From positions 1 through 51,023 of the forward strand of contig NZ_BJNY01000023.1 in the NCBI RefSeq assembly GCF_006539925.1: a stretch of 51,023 nucleotides of DNA, given 5' to 3'. Positions 31,709 to 41,028 of the stretch are shown here, in pieces (position 1 is the first letter of the stretch; the number at the start of each line of letters is the position of its first letter). The notes under the pieces were generated by a model, which did not search any database, was not told where the DNA came from, and worked only from the letters and a program-made list of their open reading frames with translations. A program made the position numbers and the translations under genes. Origin of the DNA: Glutamicibacter uratoxydans. GTDB taxonomy: Bacteria; Actinomycetota; Actinomycetes; Actinomycetales; Micrococcaceae.

Positions 31709-33331
31709 TCAGGCGCTGCGGGTGCCGGCAAGCTCGCGCAGCACGGTTCCGGGGTTGGCGGCCAGCAGCGTGCGGGTGTACTCGTGCTGCGGGTTGGCGA
31801 AGACTTCTTCAGCGGTGCCGGTTTCCACCAGCTCTCCGCGGCGCATCACGCCCACCCGGTGGCTGATGCGCTCCACCACGTGCAGGTCGTGGGAGATGAA
31901 CAGGTAGGTCAGCGACTGTTCTTCCTGCAGGCGGGCGAGCAGCGCAAGGATCTGTTCCTGGGTGAGCACATCCAGTGCGCTCAGCGCCTCGTCAAGCACC
32001 AGGATCTTGGCCCCGCTGGCCAGCGCCCGGGCGATGGCCACGCGCTGACGCTGGCCGCCGGAGAGCTGGCCGGGGCGCTTGGCGGCCAGGGAGGCATCGA
32101 GGCTGACCTGCTCCATCAGCTGGGCCACCCGGTTCGCGCGCCAGGCGGCGTCGCCGAGCTTGTAGTTCACCATTGGCTCGGCGATGATCGACTCGATGGC
32201 CTGGCGCGGGTCGAGCGCCGAGTCGGGGTTCTGGTAGACCAGCTGGGCCTCGCGCCACAGGTCATAGCGCGCCTTGCCGCGGATGCCGTCCACGGCCAGG
32301 CCGTTGACGCTGATGCTCCCTTCGCTGGCCTCCAGCAGGCCCATGACCATCTTCGCGGTGGTGGACTTCCCGGAGCCTGACTCGCCGACCAGCGAGAAGG
32401 TGGTTCCGCGCTGAATCTGGAATGACACATTGGACACTGCCCGGTGCGCCGCCGCTCCCTTCCCGAAGACCTTGCCCAGGCCCTGCACGGTGATCACCGG
32501 GGTGCCGGCCGCCGGAGCCTCCTGCCGCTCGTTGACCGCATAGGCCTGGTCCAGCAGCGCCTTGGTATAGGGGTCGGTGCTGCTGGAGACCAGCTGTGCG
32601 ACGCTGCGGTCCTCCAGGATCCGGCCCGAGTTCATCACCAGCACCCGGTCGGCGATGTCGGTGGCCACCGCCAGGTCGTGGGTCACGAACAGGACCGTGG
32701 TCCCCTTCTGCCGGGCCAGAGAGACAAAGGTCTCCAGCACGGTGCGCTGCACCGTAACATCCAGGGCACTGGTCGGCTCGTCGGCAATCAGCAGCTGCGG
32801 ATCCAGCGCAAAGGCGATGGCGATCAGCACGCGCTGCTTCAGCCCGCCGGACAGCTCATGCGGGTACTGGGACAGCCTGCTCTCCGCCCGGTCGATGCCC
32901 ACGCTGTGCAGCAGCTCGATGGCCTTGGCCCGCCACTGGTCCTTGGGCACCGAACGGCTCGGGTGCAGCCGGAAGACCTCGATCAGCTGCGAGCCGATGG
33001 TCTTGACCGGGTCCAGCGAAGCGCCGGGATCCTGCGGCACCAGCCCGATGCCCGCGCCGCGGATGCTGCGCCACTGGTGCAGCTTCAGCTCGGTGACCTC
33101 GGTACCGCCAAAACGCACACTGCCGGTGCAGCTGGTTCCTTCCGGCAGCAGGCCGATCAGCGTCTTGGCCAGCGTGGATTTGCCGGAGCCCGACTCGCCG
33201 ACGACCGCGACAATCTGGCCCGCGGGAATTTCAAGGTTGATGCCCTTCGCGGCAACCGTGCCCTGTGCATACTGCACCCGCAGGTCTTCAATCCGGATGA
33301 CCGGATTGGCGCCGGTGTCCTGTGCATTCAT
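31709..33331 (-). CDS. Fused double ATPase of a peptide-type ABC importer (DppDF-like)
   Basis: A 540-residue protein with two ATP-binding cassettes in tandem. Unit 1: Walker A GESGSGKST (45-53), signature LSGGLKQR (160-167), Walker B LLIADEP (180-186), His218. Unit 2: Walker A GESGSGKST (316-324), signature LSGGQRQR, Walker B ILVLDEA. Oligopeptide/nickel transporter type, with the D and F subunits in one chain. It energises uptake by the two permeases and binding protein of this operon. Confidence 0.92.
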   Translation of the reverse strand: MNAQDTGANPVIRIEDLRVQYAQGTVAAKGINLEIPAGQIVAVVGESGSGKSTLAKTLIGLLPEGTSCTGSVRFGGTEVTELKLHQWRSIRGAGIGLVPQDPGASLDPVKTIGSQLIEVFRLHPSRSVPKDQWRAKAIELLHSVGIDRAESRLSQYPHELSGGLKQRVLIAIAFALDPQLLIADEPTSALDVTVQRTVLETFVSLARQKGTTVLFVTHDLAVATDIADRVLVMNSGRILEDRSVAQLVSSSTDPYTKALLDQAYAVNERQEAPAAGTPVITVQGLGKVFGKGAAAHRAVSNVSFQIQRGTTFSLVGESGSGKSTTAKMVMGLLEASEGSISVNGLAVDGIRGKARYDLWREAQLVYQNPDSALDPRQAIESIIAEPMVNYKLGDAAWRANRVAQLMEQVSLDASLAAKRPGQLSGGQRQRVAIARALASGAKILVLDEALSALDVLTQEQILALLARLQEEQSLTYLFISHDLHVVERISHRVGVMRRGELVETGTAEEVFANPQHEYTRTLLAANPGTVLRELAGTRSA

Positions 33332-33361
33332 GGTTCGTGTCCGTTCGCAGAGAGTTCGTGG

Positions 33362-34246
33362 CTAGAAGCGGAAGGCCTTGTTCACGCCGCGGCCCAGGGC
33401 GGCGGTGAGCATGACCGCCGCGACGATGACCAGCCCCGGAAGGGTGGTCAGCCACCAGGCCACCGACAGGTACTGGCGGCCCTCGGAAATCAGCAGGCCC
33501 CACTCGGGAGTCGGCGGCGGCGAGCCGAAGCCCAGGAAGCCCAGACCGGAGATCGCCAGGATCGCGGCGCCAAGGTCCACGGCGATCAGCGAGAGCACCG
33601 GGCCGATGACATGCGGCAGGATGTGCCGGCGCAGCACGGTGAAGTAGCCGCCGCCGCTCATCAGCGCCGCCTGCACAAAGTCGCGGGAGCGCACGCGCAG
33701 CACCTCGGTGCGCACCAGCCGGGCAAAGGCCGCGATGGAGGCGATGCCCACGCCCAGTCCCAGCGACAGCGGGCCGGGCTGCGTGGCGGTGACCAGAATC
33801 AGCGCGATCAAGAACCCCGGCACCGCCAGGATGATGTCCACAAAGCGCATGGCGGCGGTATCCGCGAAGCGTCCTGCGATGCCTGCCAGCAGGCCCAGCA
33901 GGGTGCCGACCACGCTGCCCACCAGGCAGGCCAGGCCCGCGGTGAGCAGGGTCTGCCGGGTTCCATAGACCACGCGGGTAAAGACGTCGCGGCCCAGGTG
34001 GTCGGTGCCGAACAGGTGTGCGCCGCTGGGCGCGGAGAACTTGTCTGCAGGCACGCCGGTGATCGGGTCCTGCCCGGTGAACAGGGCAGGCGCCAGCGCC
34101 CAGGCCAGCAGGATCGCCAGCGGAACCAGCACCCACCAGCGGGCGGCCCAGCGCAGCAGCGCCGGGGCCCTGCGCTCGCCGTCGGAATCGGCGGGAGCCT
34201 GTGCGGCGGCGGTTTCCGCGTCGACGCGGTCTGCAACGATGCTCAT
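33362..34246 (-). CDS. DppC-type ABC permease
   Basis: A 294-residue permease. An N-terminal cytoplasmic tail, TM1 (about 33-52), an OppC-type external segment (DHLGRDVFTRVVYGTRQTL, about 81-99) and the EAA-like coupling loop (LRVRSRDFVQAALMSGGG, about 180-197), ending GRGVNKAFRF. Forms the channel with the DppB-type protein, encoded 15 bp upstream. Confidence 0.92.
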   Translation of the reverse strand: MSIVADRVDAETAAAQAPADSDGERRAPALLRWAARWWVLVPLAILLAWALAPALFTGQDPITGVPADKFSAPSGAHLFGTDHLGRDVFTRVVYGTRQTLLTAGLACLVGSVVGTLLGLLAGIAGRFADTAAMRFVDIILAVPGFLIALILVTATQPGPLSLGLGVGIASIAAFARLVRTEVLRVRSRDFVQAALMSGGGYFTVLRRHILPHVIGPVLSLIAVDLGAAILAISGLGFLGFGSPPPTPEWGLLISEGRQYLSVAWWLTTLPGLVIVAAVMLTAALGRGVNKAFRF

Positions 34247-34261
34247 AGGTCTTCCCTTTCC

Positions 34262-35218
34262 TTAGGCGCTCAGCGCGCGGGGCGAGCCAGCGCGGGCGGT
34301 GATGATGCGCGGGTCCAGCTGCGGGTGGACCAGGTCCACCACCAGGTTCACGGCGGTGAAGACCACCGCGGTCAGCAGCACCAGGCCCTGGACCAGCGGG
34401 ATGTCCTGGACGGTGACCGACTGCAGGATCAGCTGGCCCAGCCCGGCGCGGGCGAACACGGTTTCGGTGATGACCGAGCCGGCCAGCAGGGTGCCGATGG
34501 TGATGCCTGCAATGGACAGGGCGGCCGGGGCCGCGTTCTTGAGGGTGTGGCGGTAGAAGATCCAGGATTCGCTGGCGCCCTTGGCCCGCAGCACGTCGAT
34601 GAACGGCTGCGCATTGACCTCCTGCACGCTCTTGATCAGCACCTGCGCAATCGGGGCGCTCAGGTGCACGGCAAGCACGAAGATCGGCACCGCCAGGGAC
34701 ATGAACGAGTCATCCGGGAACAGCGACATCACCCCGAGCTGGACTGCCAGCAGCTGCAGCAGCACCAGGCCCAGCCAAAACACCGGGATGGAGACCATCA
34801 GCGGCGGAAGGTTCAGCAGCGCGCTGCGCAGCTTGGCCCCGCGGGCCAGGGTCGCCGCTGCGGTCAGGGCCAGGGCCAGGACGACCGCCGCGGCGAAGGC
34901 GCTGCCGGCGAGCACCAGGGTGGATCCCACGACCTCGCCGATGCGGGTGGTTACGTCCGAGCCGCTGGAGAGCGAATAGCCCAGGTCTCCGCGCAGCAGG
35001 CCCAGCAGCTGGGTGAAGTACTGGATGACCAGCGGCTGGTCATAGCCGTAGTATTCCTTCATCTGCGCAATGGTTGCCGGGTCCGCCGCCGAGTCCGAGT
35101 TCAGGAAGATCGTGACGGGGTCGTTCGGCAGGGCCTGAACCGCGAGGAACACCAGCGTGTAGGCAAGCCAGATGACCAGCAGCGCCTGGCCGATTCTTTT
35201 GGCGACGTATCCACCCAT
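34262..35218 (-). CDS. DppB-type ABC permease
   Basis: A 318-residue permease starting MGGYVAKRIGQALLVIWLAY (ATG at 35218). The frame is open further upstream but overlaps the binding-protein gene. OppB-type features: ALPNDPVTIFL (about 29-39), NLPPLMVSIPVFWLGLVLLQ and the EAA loop around INAQPFIDVLRAKGASESW (written VNAQ here). First permease of the operon, 8 bp after the binding-protein stop. Confidence 0.92.
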   Translation of the reverse strand: MGGYVAKRIGQALLVIWLAYTLVFLAVQALPNDPVTIFLNSDSAADPATIAQMKEYYGYDQPLVIQYFTQLLGLLRGDLGYSLSSGSDVTTRIGEVVGSTLVLAGSAFAAAVVLALALTAAATLARGAKLRSALLNLPPLMVSIPVFWLGLVLLQLLAVQLGVMSLFPDDSFMSLAVPIFVLAVHLSAPIAQVLIKSVQEVNAQPFIDVLRAKGASESWIFYRHTLKNAAPAALSIAGITIGTLLAGSVITETVFARAGLGQLILQSVTVQDIPLVQGLVLLTAVVFTAVNLVVDLVHPQLDPRIITARAGSPRALSA

Positions 35219-35226
35219 GCCGGCTC

Positions 35227-36858
35227 CTAGCCCTCGGCCTTCCAGGCGCCCTGGAAGATCGGTGCGGTGCCGGAGGTGAACTCGACGTGGGCGTTCTTGC
35301 TGCCGCCGTAGACCTGCACTTCGTCCCACAGCACCAGGGTCAGCGCCTTGTCCAGAACCAGTGCGCGCTGTTCCTCGCCGACCAGCTTCAGGTGTTCGGC
35401 TTCGCTGGTGGCCGCCTGCTCTTTGGTGAAGAGCTTGTTCAGCTGCTCATCCGCGTTCAGCGTCTGGGTGTTGTTGGCCGGCGCGTAGACCGGGCCCAGG
35501 CCGCCATAGGCGAACTGGCGGGTGCCGAAGAATTCGATCTTGTCATCCACCAACGCGTTGGCAAGGAAGGTATTGTCGGCGGCGCGGTTGACCAGCTTCA
35601 CCCCGAGTTCGCGCCACTGCTGCTCGATCAATTCAAAGGCGGGCTTGATCACCACGGAGTTGTTGGAGGTGGACACCGTCAGTTCCAGCTTCTTGCCGTC
35701 CTTTTCGCGGATGCCGTCGGCGCCGGGCTTCCAGCCTGCCTCATCCAGCAGCTGCTTGGCCTTCTCGGGGTTGTAGGCAAGGTCTGCCGACAGGTCAACG
35801 AAGCCGGGGGCCTTGTGGTTGAGGATCGATCCGGCCAGCACGTAGCTGTCAGAAAGCACAGTGTCCTTGATGGCCTGGCGGTCGATGCCCACCTGCAGCG
35901 CCTGGCGGACCTTCACGTCGGCCAGCTTGCCCGAGCCGATGCGGACCGCAGCCTGGTTGGTGGTCAAATCCACGCCCTGGGCGGCGAAGACCTGTCCTCC
36001 GTTGGCGCTGAGCACCTGCTCGTCCACCGGCTGCAGGCCGCGGACCAGATCGACCTGTCCGGACTGGGCGGCGCCGGCGCGGCTTGCCACCTCGGGCAGG
36101 TACTTGATAACCAGCTTGTCCAGGTAGGCGTCGCCCTGGTTTGCAGCGGTTTCCGGCGCCCAGGCATAGTCGTCGCGGCTGGTGAAGACGACCTCTTCAT
36201 CAGGCTTCTCGGATTCGAAGACGAAGGGTCCGGAGCCGACGATCTTGGAGATCGCCGACTGCCCTGCATTGTCCAGCTTCAGGGTCTTGGGCGAGACCAG
36301 GCCTGCGGCCACCGAGGAGGTGGAGCGCAGGAAGTTCGCATCGGCGCGCTTCAGGGTGACCTTGACCTTGTCCTTGCCGATGACTTCGGCGGACTTGTAC
36401 GCGCCGAAGTCGACGTTGGGAGCGATCTGCGCGTCCTTGATGCCAAGGCCCAGTGCGTCCAGGTTCAGCTTGACCGCCTGGGCGTCGAGCTTGCTGCCGT
36501 CGGAGAAGGTGACGCCGTCGCGGATGGTGAAGGTGAATTCGGTCTGGTCCTTGTTCGCCGTGAAGTCCTTGGCGATCCAGCCGACCAGCTTGCCGGATTC
36601 AGCATCGAAGTAGGTCAGCCGGTCGAGCACCGAGTTGAGCACATTGGCTTTTTCGTAGAAGCGGGCCGCCTGGGTCTGCCAGTTGTTGATCGGCGTGACT
36701 TCGGCGTAGGTGAAGGTGCCGCCCTCTACCGGGGCGCCGGAGTTCTGGGCTGCATCGGCCGCTGGCGCCGCGCTGTTGTTGGTGCCGCAGGCGGTCAGGG
36801 ACAAGCCTAGGACTGCCAGCAGCGCCGTGACTTTCAGGCTCAGGTGCGAGTTGCGCAT
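35227..36858 (-). CDS. SBP_bac_5-family substrate-binding lipoprotein, SAM-controlled operon A
   Basis: A 543-residue binding protein of the oligopeptide/nickel type (SBP family 5) with lipobox LTAC (Cys24). Family blocks: TFTIRDGVTFSDGSKLDAQA (about 108-127), VGSGPFVFES and VRQALQVGIDRQAI. Its ligand cannot be read from sequence. The SAM riboswitch and the two oxidising flavoenzymes at the end of the operon argue for an organosulfur compound rather than plain peptides. ATG at 36858; a stem CTCGG/CCGAG (36875-36891) sits against its AGAGGA ribosome site. Confidence 0.9.
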   Translation of the reverse strand: MRNSHLSLKVTALLAVLGLSLTACGTNNSAAPAADAAQNSGAPVEGGTFTYAEVTPINNWQTQAARFYEKANVLNSVLDRLTYFDAESGKLVGWIAKDFTANKDQTEFTFTIRDGVTFSDGSKLDAQAVKLNLDALGLGIKDAQIAPNVDFGAYKSAEVIGKDKVKVTLKRADANFLRSTSSVAAGLVSPKTLKLDNAGQSAISKIVGSGPFVFESEKPDEEVVFTSRDDYAWAPETAANQGDAYLDKLVIKYLPEVASRAGAAQSGQVDLVRGLQPVDEQVLSANGGQVFAAQGVDLTTNQAAVRIGSGKLADVKVRQALQVGIDRQAIKDTVLSDSYVLAGSILNHKAPGFVDLSADLAYNPEKAKQLLDEAGWKPGADGIREKDGKKLELTVSTSNNSVVIKPAFELIEQQWRELGVKLVNRAADNTFLANALVDDKIEFFGTRQFAYGGLGPVYAPANNTQTLNADEQLNKLFTKEQAATSEAEHLKLVGEEQRALVLDKALTLVLWDEVQVYGGSKNAHVEFTSGTAPIFQGAWKAEG

Positions 36859-36989
36859 GATCGTACTGTTTCCTCTCGGTATGTGCCCGAGGATTACGCC
36901 TGAAGTTCGTTGGTCCTTGGTGCTGGCGGCGGGCTCGTTGAAGGTAGAGCTCTGCCGCTGCAGTGGACCGTTGCGAAATCTAGCAATCT

Positions 36990-37076
36990 CCATCGGTCCT
37001 GGCCTTAGCACCGCTCACGAAAACGTGATGGTTGCTGCGACTTCAACGAGCCAGGTCTCTCAGTCGCTCTGGATGG
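36990..37076 (-). promoter_or_regulatory. SAM riboswitch 1 (SAM-I clan)
   Basis: Minus-strand order: CCATC (P1), CAGAGCGAC, TGAGAGACCTGGCTC, AAGTCGCAGCAACC, a variable hairpin TCACG-TTTT-CGTGA, GGTGCTAAGG, CCAGGACC, GATGG (P1). P2 is GCGAC/GTCGC here but GCGGC/GCCGC in the two other copies, a compensatory change. No SAM-I P4 stem is seen after GGTGCTA, so it may be the SAM-IV or SAM-I/IV variant. It lies about 130 nt before the binding-protein start and should switch off the whole six-gene operon when SAM is plentiful. Confidence 0.92.
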
Positions 37077-37081
37077 TGTGG

Positions 37082-37102
37082 TGTCCGGCATTACCGGCCG
37101 GA
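37082..37102. repeat. 7-bp inverted repeat just upstream of SAM riboswitch 1
   Basis: GTCCGGC-ATTACCG-GCCGGAC, five bases upstream of the aptamer on the minus strand. It could be an extra 5' hairpin of the leader RNA or an operator. The other two SAM leaders lack it. Confidence 0.5.
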
Positions 37103-37374
37103 CAATTCAAGTGTGAAACGTAGGTCGGGTTCAAGCCAAGAGTTACGTAAGAGAACCGTCACGAAGTAATATTCAGAATCTTGACACGCCTTAAACACGT
37201 CACAGTCTTCGTAACGAACTGTCACAAGTCGCTAGATGACGCGAAATCCAGCGATTCCTTGAAACTGTTCAATGAATCGGTGATCATGCGGCCGGACTGC
37301 TGATAATTTTCCGCCCCGGGAATTGCCGGGGGTCCTGTTTGGTTGGCACCAGTGGATACCTACGAAGGGAAATC

Positions 37375-38238
37375 ATGAAGATCGCAATTGCCGGTGCCAC
37401 CGGAAAGCTTGGAAACCTCGTCGTCGATGCCCTGCTGGAACGAGGTGCTGATGCCGGCCAGATCATTGCCATTGGCCGCTCCGAGGAGAAATTGGCTCCG
37501 CTGGCATCCAAGGGCGTCCAGACTCGAGTCGCCGACTACAACGCGCCGGCGACCTTGGTTCCAGCTTTGGAAGATGCCGACAAGCTGCTGCTGATTTCGG
37601 GCAGCGAGGTCGGGCAGCGCATTGCCCAGCATGAAAACGTCATCAACGCCGCAAAATCGGTCAACGTGTCCCTGATTGCCTACACCTCCATTGCCAATGC
37701 GGCCACCGGCGGCATGAAGCTTGCCGCCGAGCATGTCGCCACCGAGCAGGCGCTTGCGGCTTCCGGGGTGGACTACGTGTTGCTGCGCAATGGCTGGTAC
37801 ACGGAGAATTACACCGACCAGATCATGGGCTATCTGAACAGCGGAGTGATCCTCGGCGCCGCGGGCGACGGAAAGATCAGCGCCGCCGCGCGGTCAGACT
37901 TCGCCGAAGCCGCCGCGGCCGTGCTGCTCGCTGAGGAGCCCCAGGCGGGAAAGATCTACGAACTGGGATCCGACAAGCCCTTCACCTTGGCCCAGCTTGC
38001 CGGTGCGGTATCTGCCGCCGCTGGGCATGACGTCAGCTACAAGCAGATGGATCCCGAAACACTCGTTGACATCTACGAGCAGTCGGGTGTCCCCGCGGTC
38101 TTCGCCGACATCCTGGTGGACACCGATGTGCGCATCAGCGAGGGCGCACTGGAGGTAAACACCGGCCAGCTTGCACAGCTGATCGGCCATGCCCCGACTT
38201 CTCTGGGCAAGGTCATCAAGAACGCCTTGGACCAGTAG
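37375..38238 (+). CDS. NmrA/QorB-type NAD(P)-binding reductase
   Basis: A 287-residue atypical SDR. Rossmann motif GATGKLGN (7-14), typical LLLISGSEVGQRIAQHENVI (about 71-90), AYTSIANA, and LRNGWYTENY (about 141-150), a block shared with NmrA-type quinone reductases (QorB/YtfG). ATG at 37375 follows GAAGGGAA. Likely an NADPH-dependent quinone or aldehyde reductase. It is divergent from the SAM-controlled operon, and no shared control is evident. Confidence 0.88.
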   Translation: MKIAIAGATGKLGNLVVDALLERGADAGQIIAIGRSEEKLAPLASKGVQTRVADYNAPATLVPALEDADKLLLISGSEVGQRIAQHENVINAAKSVNVSLIAYTSIANAATGGMKLAAEHVATEQALAASGVDYVLLRNGWYTENYTDQIMGYLNSGVILGAAGDGKISAAARSDFAEAAAAVLLAEEPQAGKIYELGSDKPFTLAQLAGAVSAAAGHDVSYKQMDPETLVDIYEQSGVPAVFADILVDTDVRISEGALEVNTGQLAQLIGHAPTSLGKVIKNALDQ

Positions 38239-38339
38239 GTTTTCACCTGGCCACCGCCCAAACCATGCTGGCGTACTCTAAGTACCAGGCCCAGTGCGCC
38301 AGCATCACGTTCAGACATCGACAAAGAGGAGTCGGCCCC

Positions 38340-38835
38340 GTGGCCTCGCTCATTGTCTTGAGGGGAAACTCCGGCTCGGGGAAAAGCACCATTGCCTCAC
38401 TGCTTCAGCGAGAACTCGGAGCTCTGGCTGCGGTGCTCGCCCAAGACCACTTTTGTTGGGCCGTCTACCGCGAACCAGACCAGCGCGGCATGGCCCATGC
38501 GCAGCTAATGAAAGCCGCCGCGAAACACTGCCTGACGCAGGGGCATGCCGTCATTCTTGATCTTCAACGCCTCGCGCTATTCGCGAATGCTCCAGAGGAT
38601 CGCCCAGCACTCCTCAAATGCTTGGTTCTACGCATTCGATCTCGACTTTGAACAAACAGCGCTGCGCTATGAGTCGAGGGCAAGAGCCAAGGATTTCAGC
38701 AGTGAAGACATGCGCGGCTGGTACCACGGCTGGCAGCCGCTGGATTTCGTAGCTGAACAGCGAATTACCGCCGAGGAAAGCCCCGAAGAAATCGTTGGCT
38801 GCATCCTGGCTGATCTCAGCCGGGGCCGCGCTTAA
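38340..38835 (+). pseudogene. Frameshifted P-loop (zeta-toxin/AAA_33-like) kinase
   Basis: The first part, from GTG at 38340 (ribosome site AGAGGAG), encodes LIVLRGNSGSGKSTIASLLQ with Walker A GNSGSGKST, and later GHAVILDL, then a wrong frame that stops at 38651. The rest of the domain continues in another frame from about 38560 (IFNASRYSRML, FYAFDLDFEQTALRYESR, MRGWYHGW) to 38835. Intact relatives read roughly VILEGIFNASRYSRML across the joint, so about 5 nt (or 2 modulo 3) are missing near 38560. Either a recent pseudogene or a sequencing error. Function of intact relatives is uncertain; they are small-molecule kinases. Confidence 0.75.
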
Positions 38836-39020
38836 TATTGCATTCCCACTTGAACCAGATAACGCCTAGTAAAGCATGGGTTTTTCATATAACCCGGCGC
38901 GATCGGCAATGAATCATTCCCACATGAAACCAGCGTGGCGCGTGTCACACAAATGAACCGGTCAGCCCCTGCCGTAGATTGACGCATACTCATCCCCCAC
39001 CTTCTAGAGGAGAACTAGGT

Positions 39021-40844
39021 ATGTCTCGACCTGCTTTCCGGGTGCTGGCCTGCGCCGCCACCCTCGCCCTAGGATTGGGCAGCGTTGCTACGCTGCCAGC
39101 AACTGCCGACCCGCGGCATACAGAGAAGACACCCACCGCCCAGGGAACCGGCGGCGCGGTGTCATCAGTGGACCCAGAAGCAACCGCCGCAGGCATCGAA
39201 GTGCTCAGCAAGGGCGGCAATGCGGTGGACGCCGCGGTAGCCACCGCGGCGGCGCTAGGCGTCACCGAGCCATACAGCGCAGGAATCGGCGGCGGCGGCT
39301 ATTTCATGTACTACAACGCAAAAACCGGCAAGGTCAGCACCATTGACGGCCGCGAGACCGCCCCGGCTGGCATGCCGCATGATGCATTCATCGATCCAGC
39401 AACCGGCAAGCCCTACAATTTCACCCCGGAACTGGTCACCAGCGGCGTGTCCGTAGGCGTGCCAGGCACCCTTGCCACCTGGCAGCGCGCCCTGGACAAG
39501 TGGGGTTCGCAGAGCTTGAAGCAGGTCCTGAAGCCTGCCACCCAGATTGCCTCGCGCGGTTTCGTCGTTGACGAGACGTTCCGCGAACAAACTTTGGACA
39601 ACAAGAAGCGCTTCGAAGCCTTCGATGCAACCAGCGACCTGTATCTTCCCGGAGGCGACGCACCTGAAGTCGGCACACTCTTCCGAAACCCGGACCTCGC
39701 AGACACCTACAGGCTGCTGGCCAAGCAGGGGCCGAAGGCCTTCTACACCGGGGATCTGGCAGACGAGATCGCCCAGACGGTCCAAGCACCGCCGAAAAAT
39801 GATGCCACCGATCTTCCGGTGCCGGCAGGCTATGTCACCGCCGAAGATCTTGCCTCCTACAAGGTCGCCGAACAGGCTCCCACCAAGGTCAACTACCGCG
39901 GGCTCGACGTCTTCGGCATGGCGCCGTCTTCCTCCGGCGGCACCACCATGGGCGAGGCGCTGAACATCCTCGGCGAGTTCGACCTTGCAGGCATGCAGCA
40001 GACCTCCGCGCTGCACCACTACCTGGAATCCACCGCGCTGGCCTATGCAGACCGCGGGAAGTTCGTCGGCGACGCAGCCTTCGTCAATGTTCCGGTCAAG
40101 GCCCTGACCGACAAGCTCTTCGGCGCTGAGCGCGCCTGCCTGATCAATCCCGATCAGGCGGCAGTCAAGCCTGTCGCTCCTGGCGATGTTGAGAACTACG
40201 ACGGCGTGTGCCCGGCGGGCACCAGCGATGAGGTGAAGGAAACCGATACCGAGAACATTTCCACCACCCATCTGTCCGTGGTCGACAAGTGGGGCAACGT
40301 CGTTTCCTACACCTTGACCATTGAACAGACCGGCGGATCCGGAATGGTAGTTCCGGGCCGCGGCTTCCTGTTGAACAACGAGCTCACGGACTTCTCCACG
40401 GTGTACGATCCAGCTGATCCGAACCGTATTGACCCGGGCAAGCGCCCACGCTCGTCCATGTCTCCCACCATTGTCCTGAACGACGGAGAACCAATGCTCG
40501 CCATTGGCTCGCCGGGCGGCTCGACGATCATCACCACCGTGCTGCAGACGCTGGTCAACCGCGTTGATCTGGGCATGGACATCAGCCAGGCCATTGCCGC
40601 TCCGCGCGCTTCGCAGCGCAACACCGCAGCGGTGACCGCCGAACCTGAGTTCATCGACGCCTACGGGCCAGCCCTTGAAGCCCTGGGCCACAAACTGACC
40701 CCCGCGGGAGATTCCTTCACCCCGCAGGCAGAAATCGGCGCGGTGGAAGCCGTTGAGATCCACCCCGACGGCACCTTGACCGCGGCTGCCGAGCCTACCC
40801 GCCGCGGCGGCGGATCCGCCATGGTGGTCAAGCCGACTAAGTAG
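39021..40844 (+). CDS. ggt: Secreted gamma-glutamyltransferase
   Basis: A 607-residue GGT precursor with a signal peptide (about 1-29). Catalytic nucleophile Thr415 in STTHLSVVD, where autocleavage makes the two subunits. Also NAVDAAVATAAALGVTEPYS (67-86), GIGGGGYFM (88-96), substrate-binding RETAP (111-115), and RPRSSMSPTIV with GSPGGS. It hydrolyses or transfers gamma-glutamyl groups, for example from glutathione, outside the cell, and could feed cysteine-containing dipeptides to importers. ATG at 39021 has AGAGGAGA upstream. A terminator follows at 40859. Confidence 0.93.
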   Translation: MSRPAFRVLACAATLALGLGSVATLPATADPRHTEKTPTAQGTGGAVSSVDPEATAAGIEVLSKGGNAVDAAVATAAALGVTEPYSAGIGGGGYFMYYNAKTGKVSTIDGRETAPAGMPHDAFIDPATGKPYNFTPELVTSGVSVGVPGTLATWQRALDKWGSQSLKQVLKPATQIASRGFVVDETFREQTLDNKKRFEAFDATSDLYLPGGDAPEVGTLFRNPDLADTYRLLAKQGPKAFYTGDLADEIAQTVQAPPKNDATDLPVPAGYVTAEDLASYKVAEQAPTKVNYRGLDVFGMAPSSSGGTTMGEALNILGEFDLAGMQQTSALHHYLESTALAYADRGKFVGDAAFVNVPVKALTDKLFGAERACLINPDQAAVKPVAPGDVENYDGVCPAGTSDEVKETDTENISTTHLSVVDKWGNVVSYTLTIEQTGGSGMVVPGRGFLLNNELTDFSTVYDPADPNRIDPGKRPRSSMSPTIVLNDGEPMLAIGSPGGSTIITTVLQTLVNRVDLGMDISQAIAAPRASQRNTAAVTAEPEFIDAYGPALEALGHKLTPAGDSFTPQAEIGAVEAVEIHPDGTLTAAAEPTRRGGGSAMVVKPTK

Positions 40845-40858
40845 CCGAATTGTTCATT

Positions 40859-40895
40859 CCGCGGCCCCTGTGGTGGAAAACTGCAGGGGCCGCGG
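40859..40895 (+). terminator. Intrinsic terminator of ggt
   Basis: CCGCGGCCCCTG pairs perfectly with CAGGGGCCGCGG around a 13-nt loop, followed by GATTTTCTTTC. Confidence 0.85.
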
Positions 40896-41028
40896 GATTT
40901 TCTTTCGTCAATCCATAGGCAACAAGCCTGAAGAAAACTGCACGCACAGTGAACCTTTTGTTCTGCTGCCTCGTGTTGCATGCATGGGAAAGCTGAGACG
41001 AAGCGCGGAAAAGGACCGGAGGCATGAT

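Noticed and set aside
32444-35230. 928-codon plus-strand open frame
   Set aside because: Lies antisense to three well-supported ABC importer genes; low-complexity Gln/Arg/Gly-rich product typical of a GC-rich shadow frame.
35287-36810. 507-codon plus-strand frame
   Set aside because: Antisense shadow of the substrate-binding lipoprotein gene.
37314-37331. CCCCGG-GAATTG-CCGGGG hairpin before the NmrA-type gene
   Set aside because: No U-run on either strand and no upstream gene to terminate; likely chance in GC-rich DNA.
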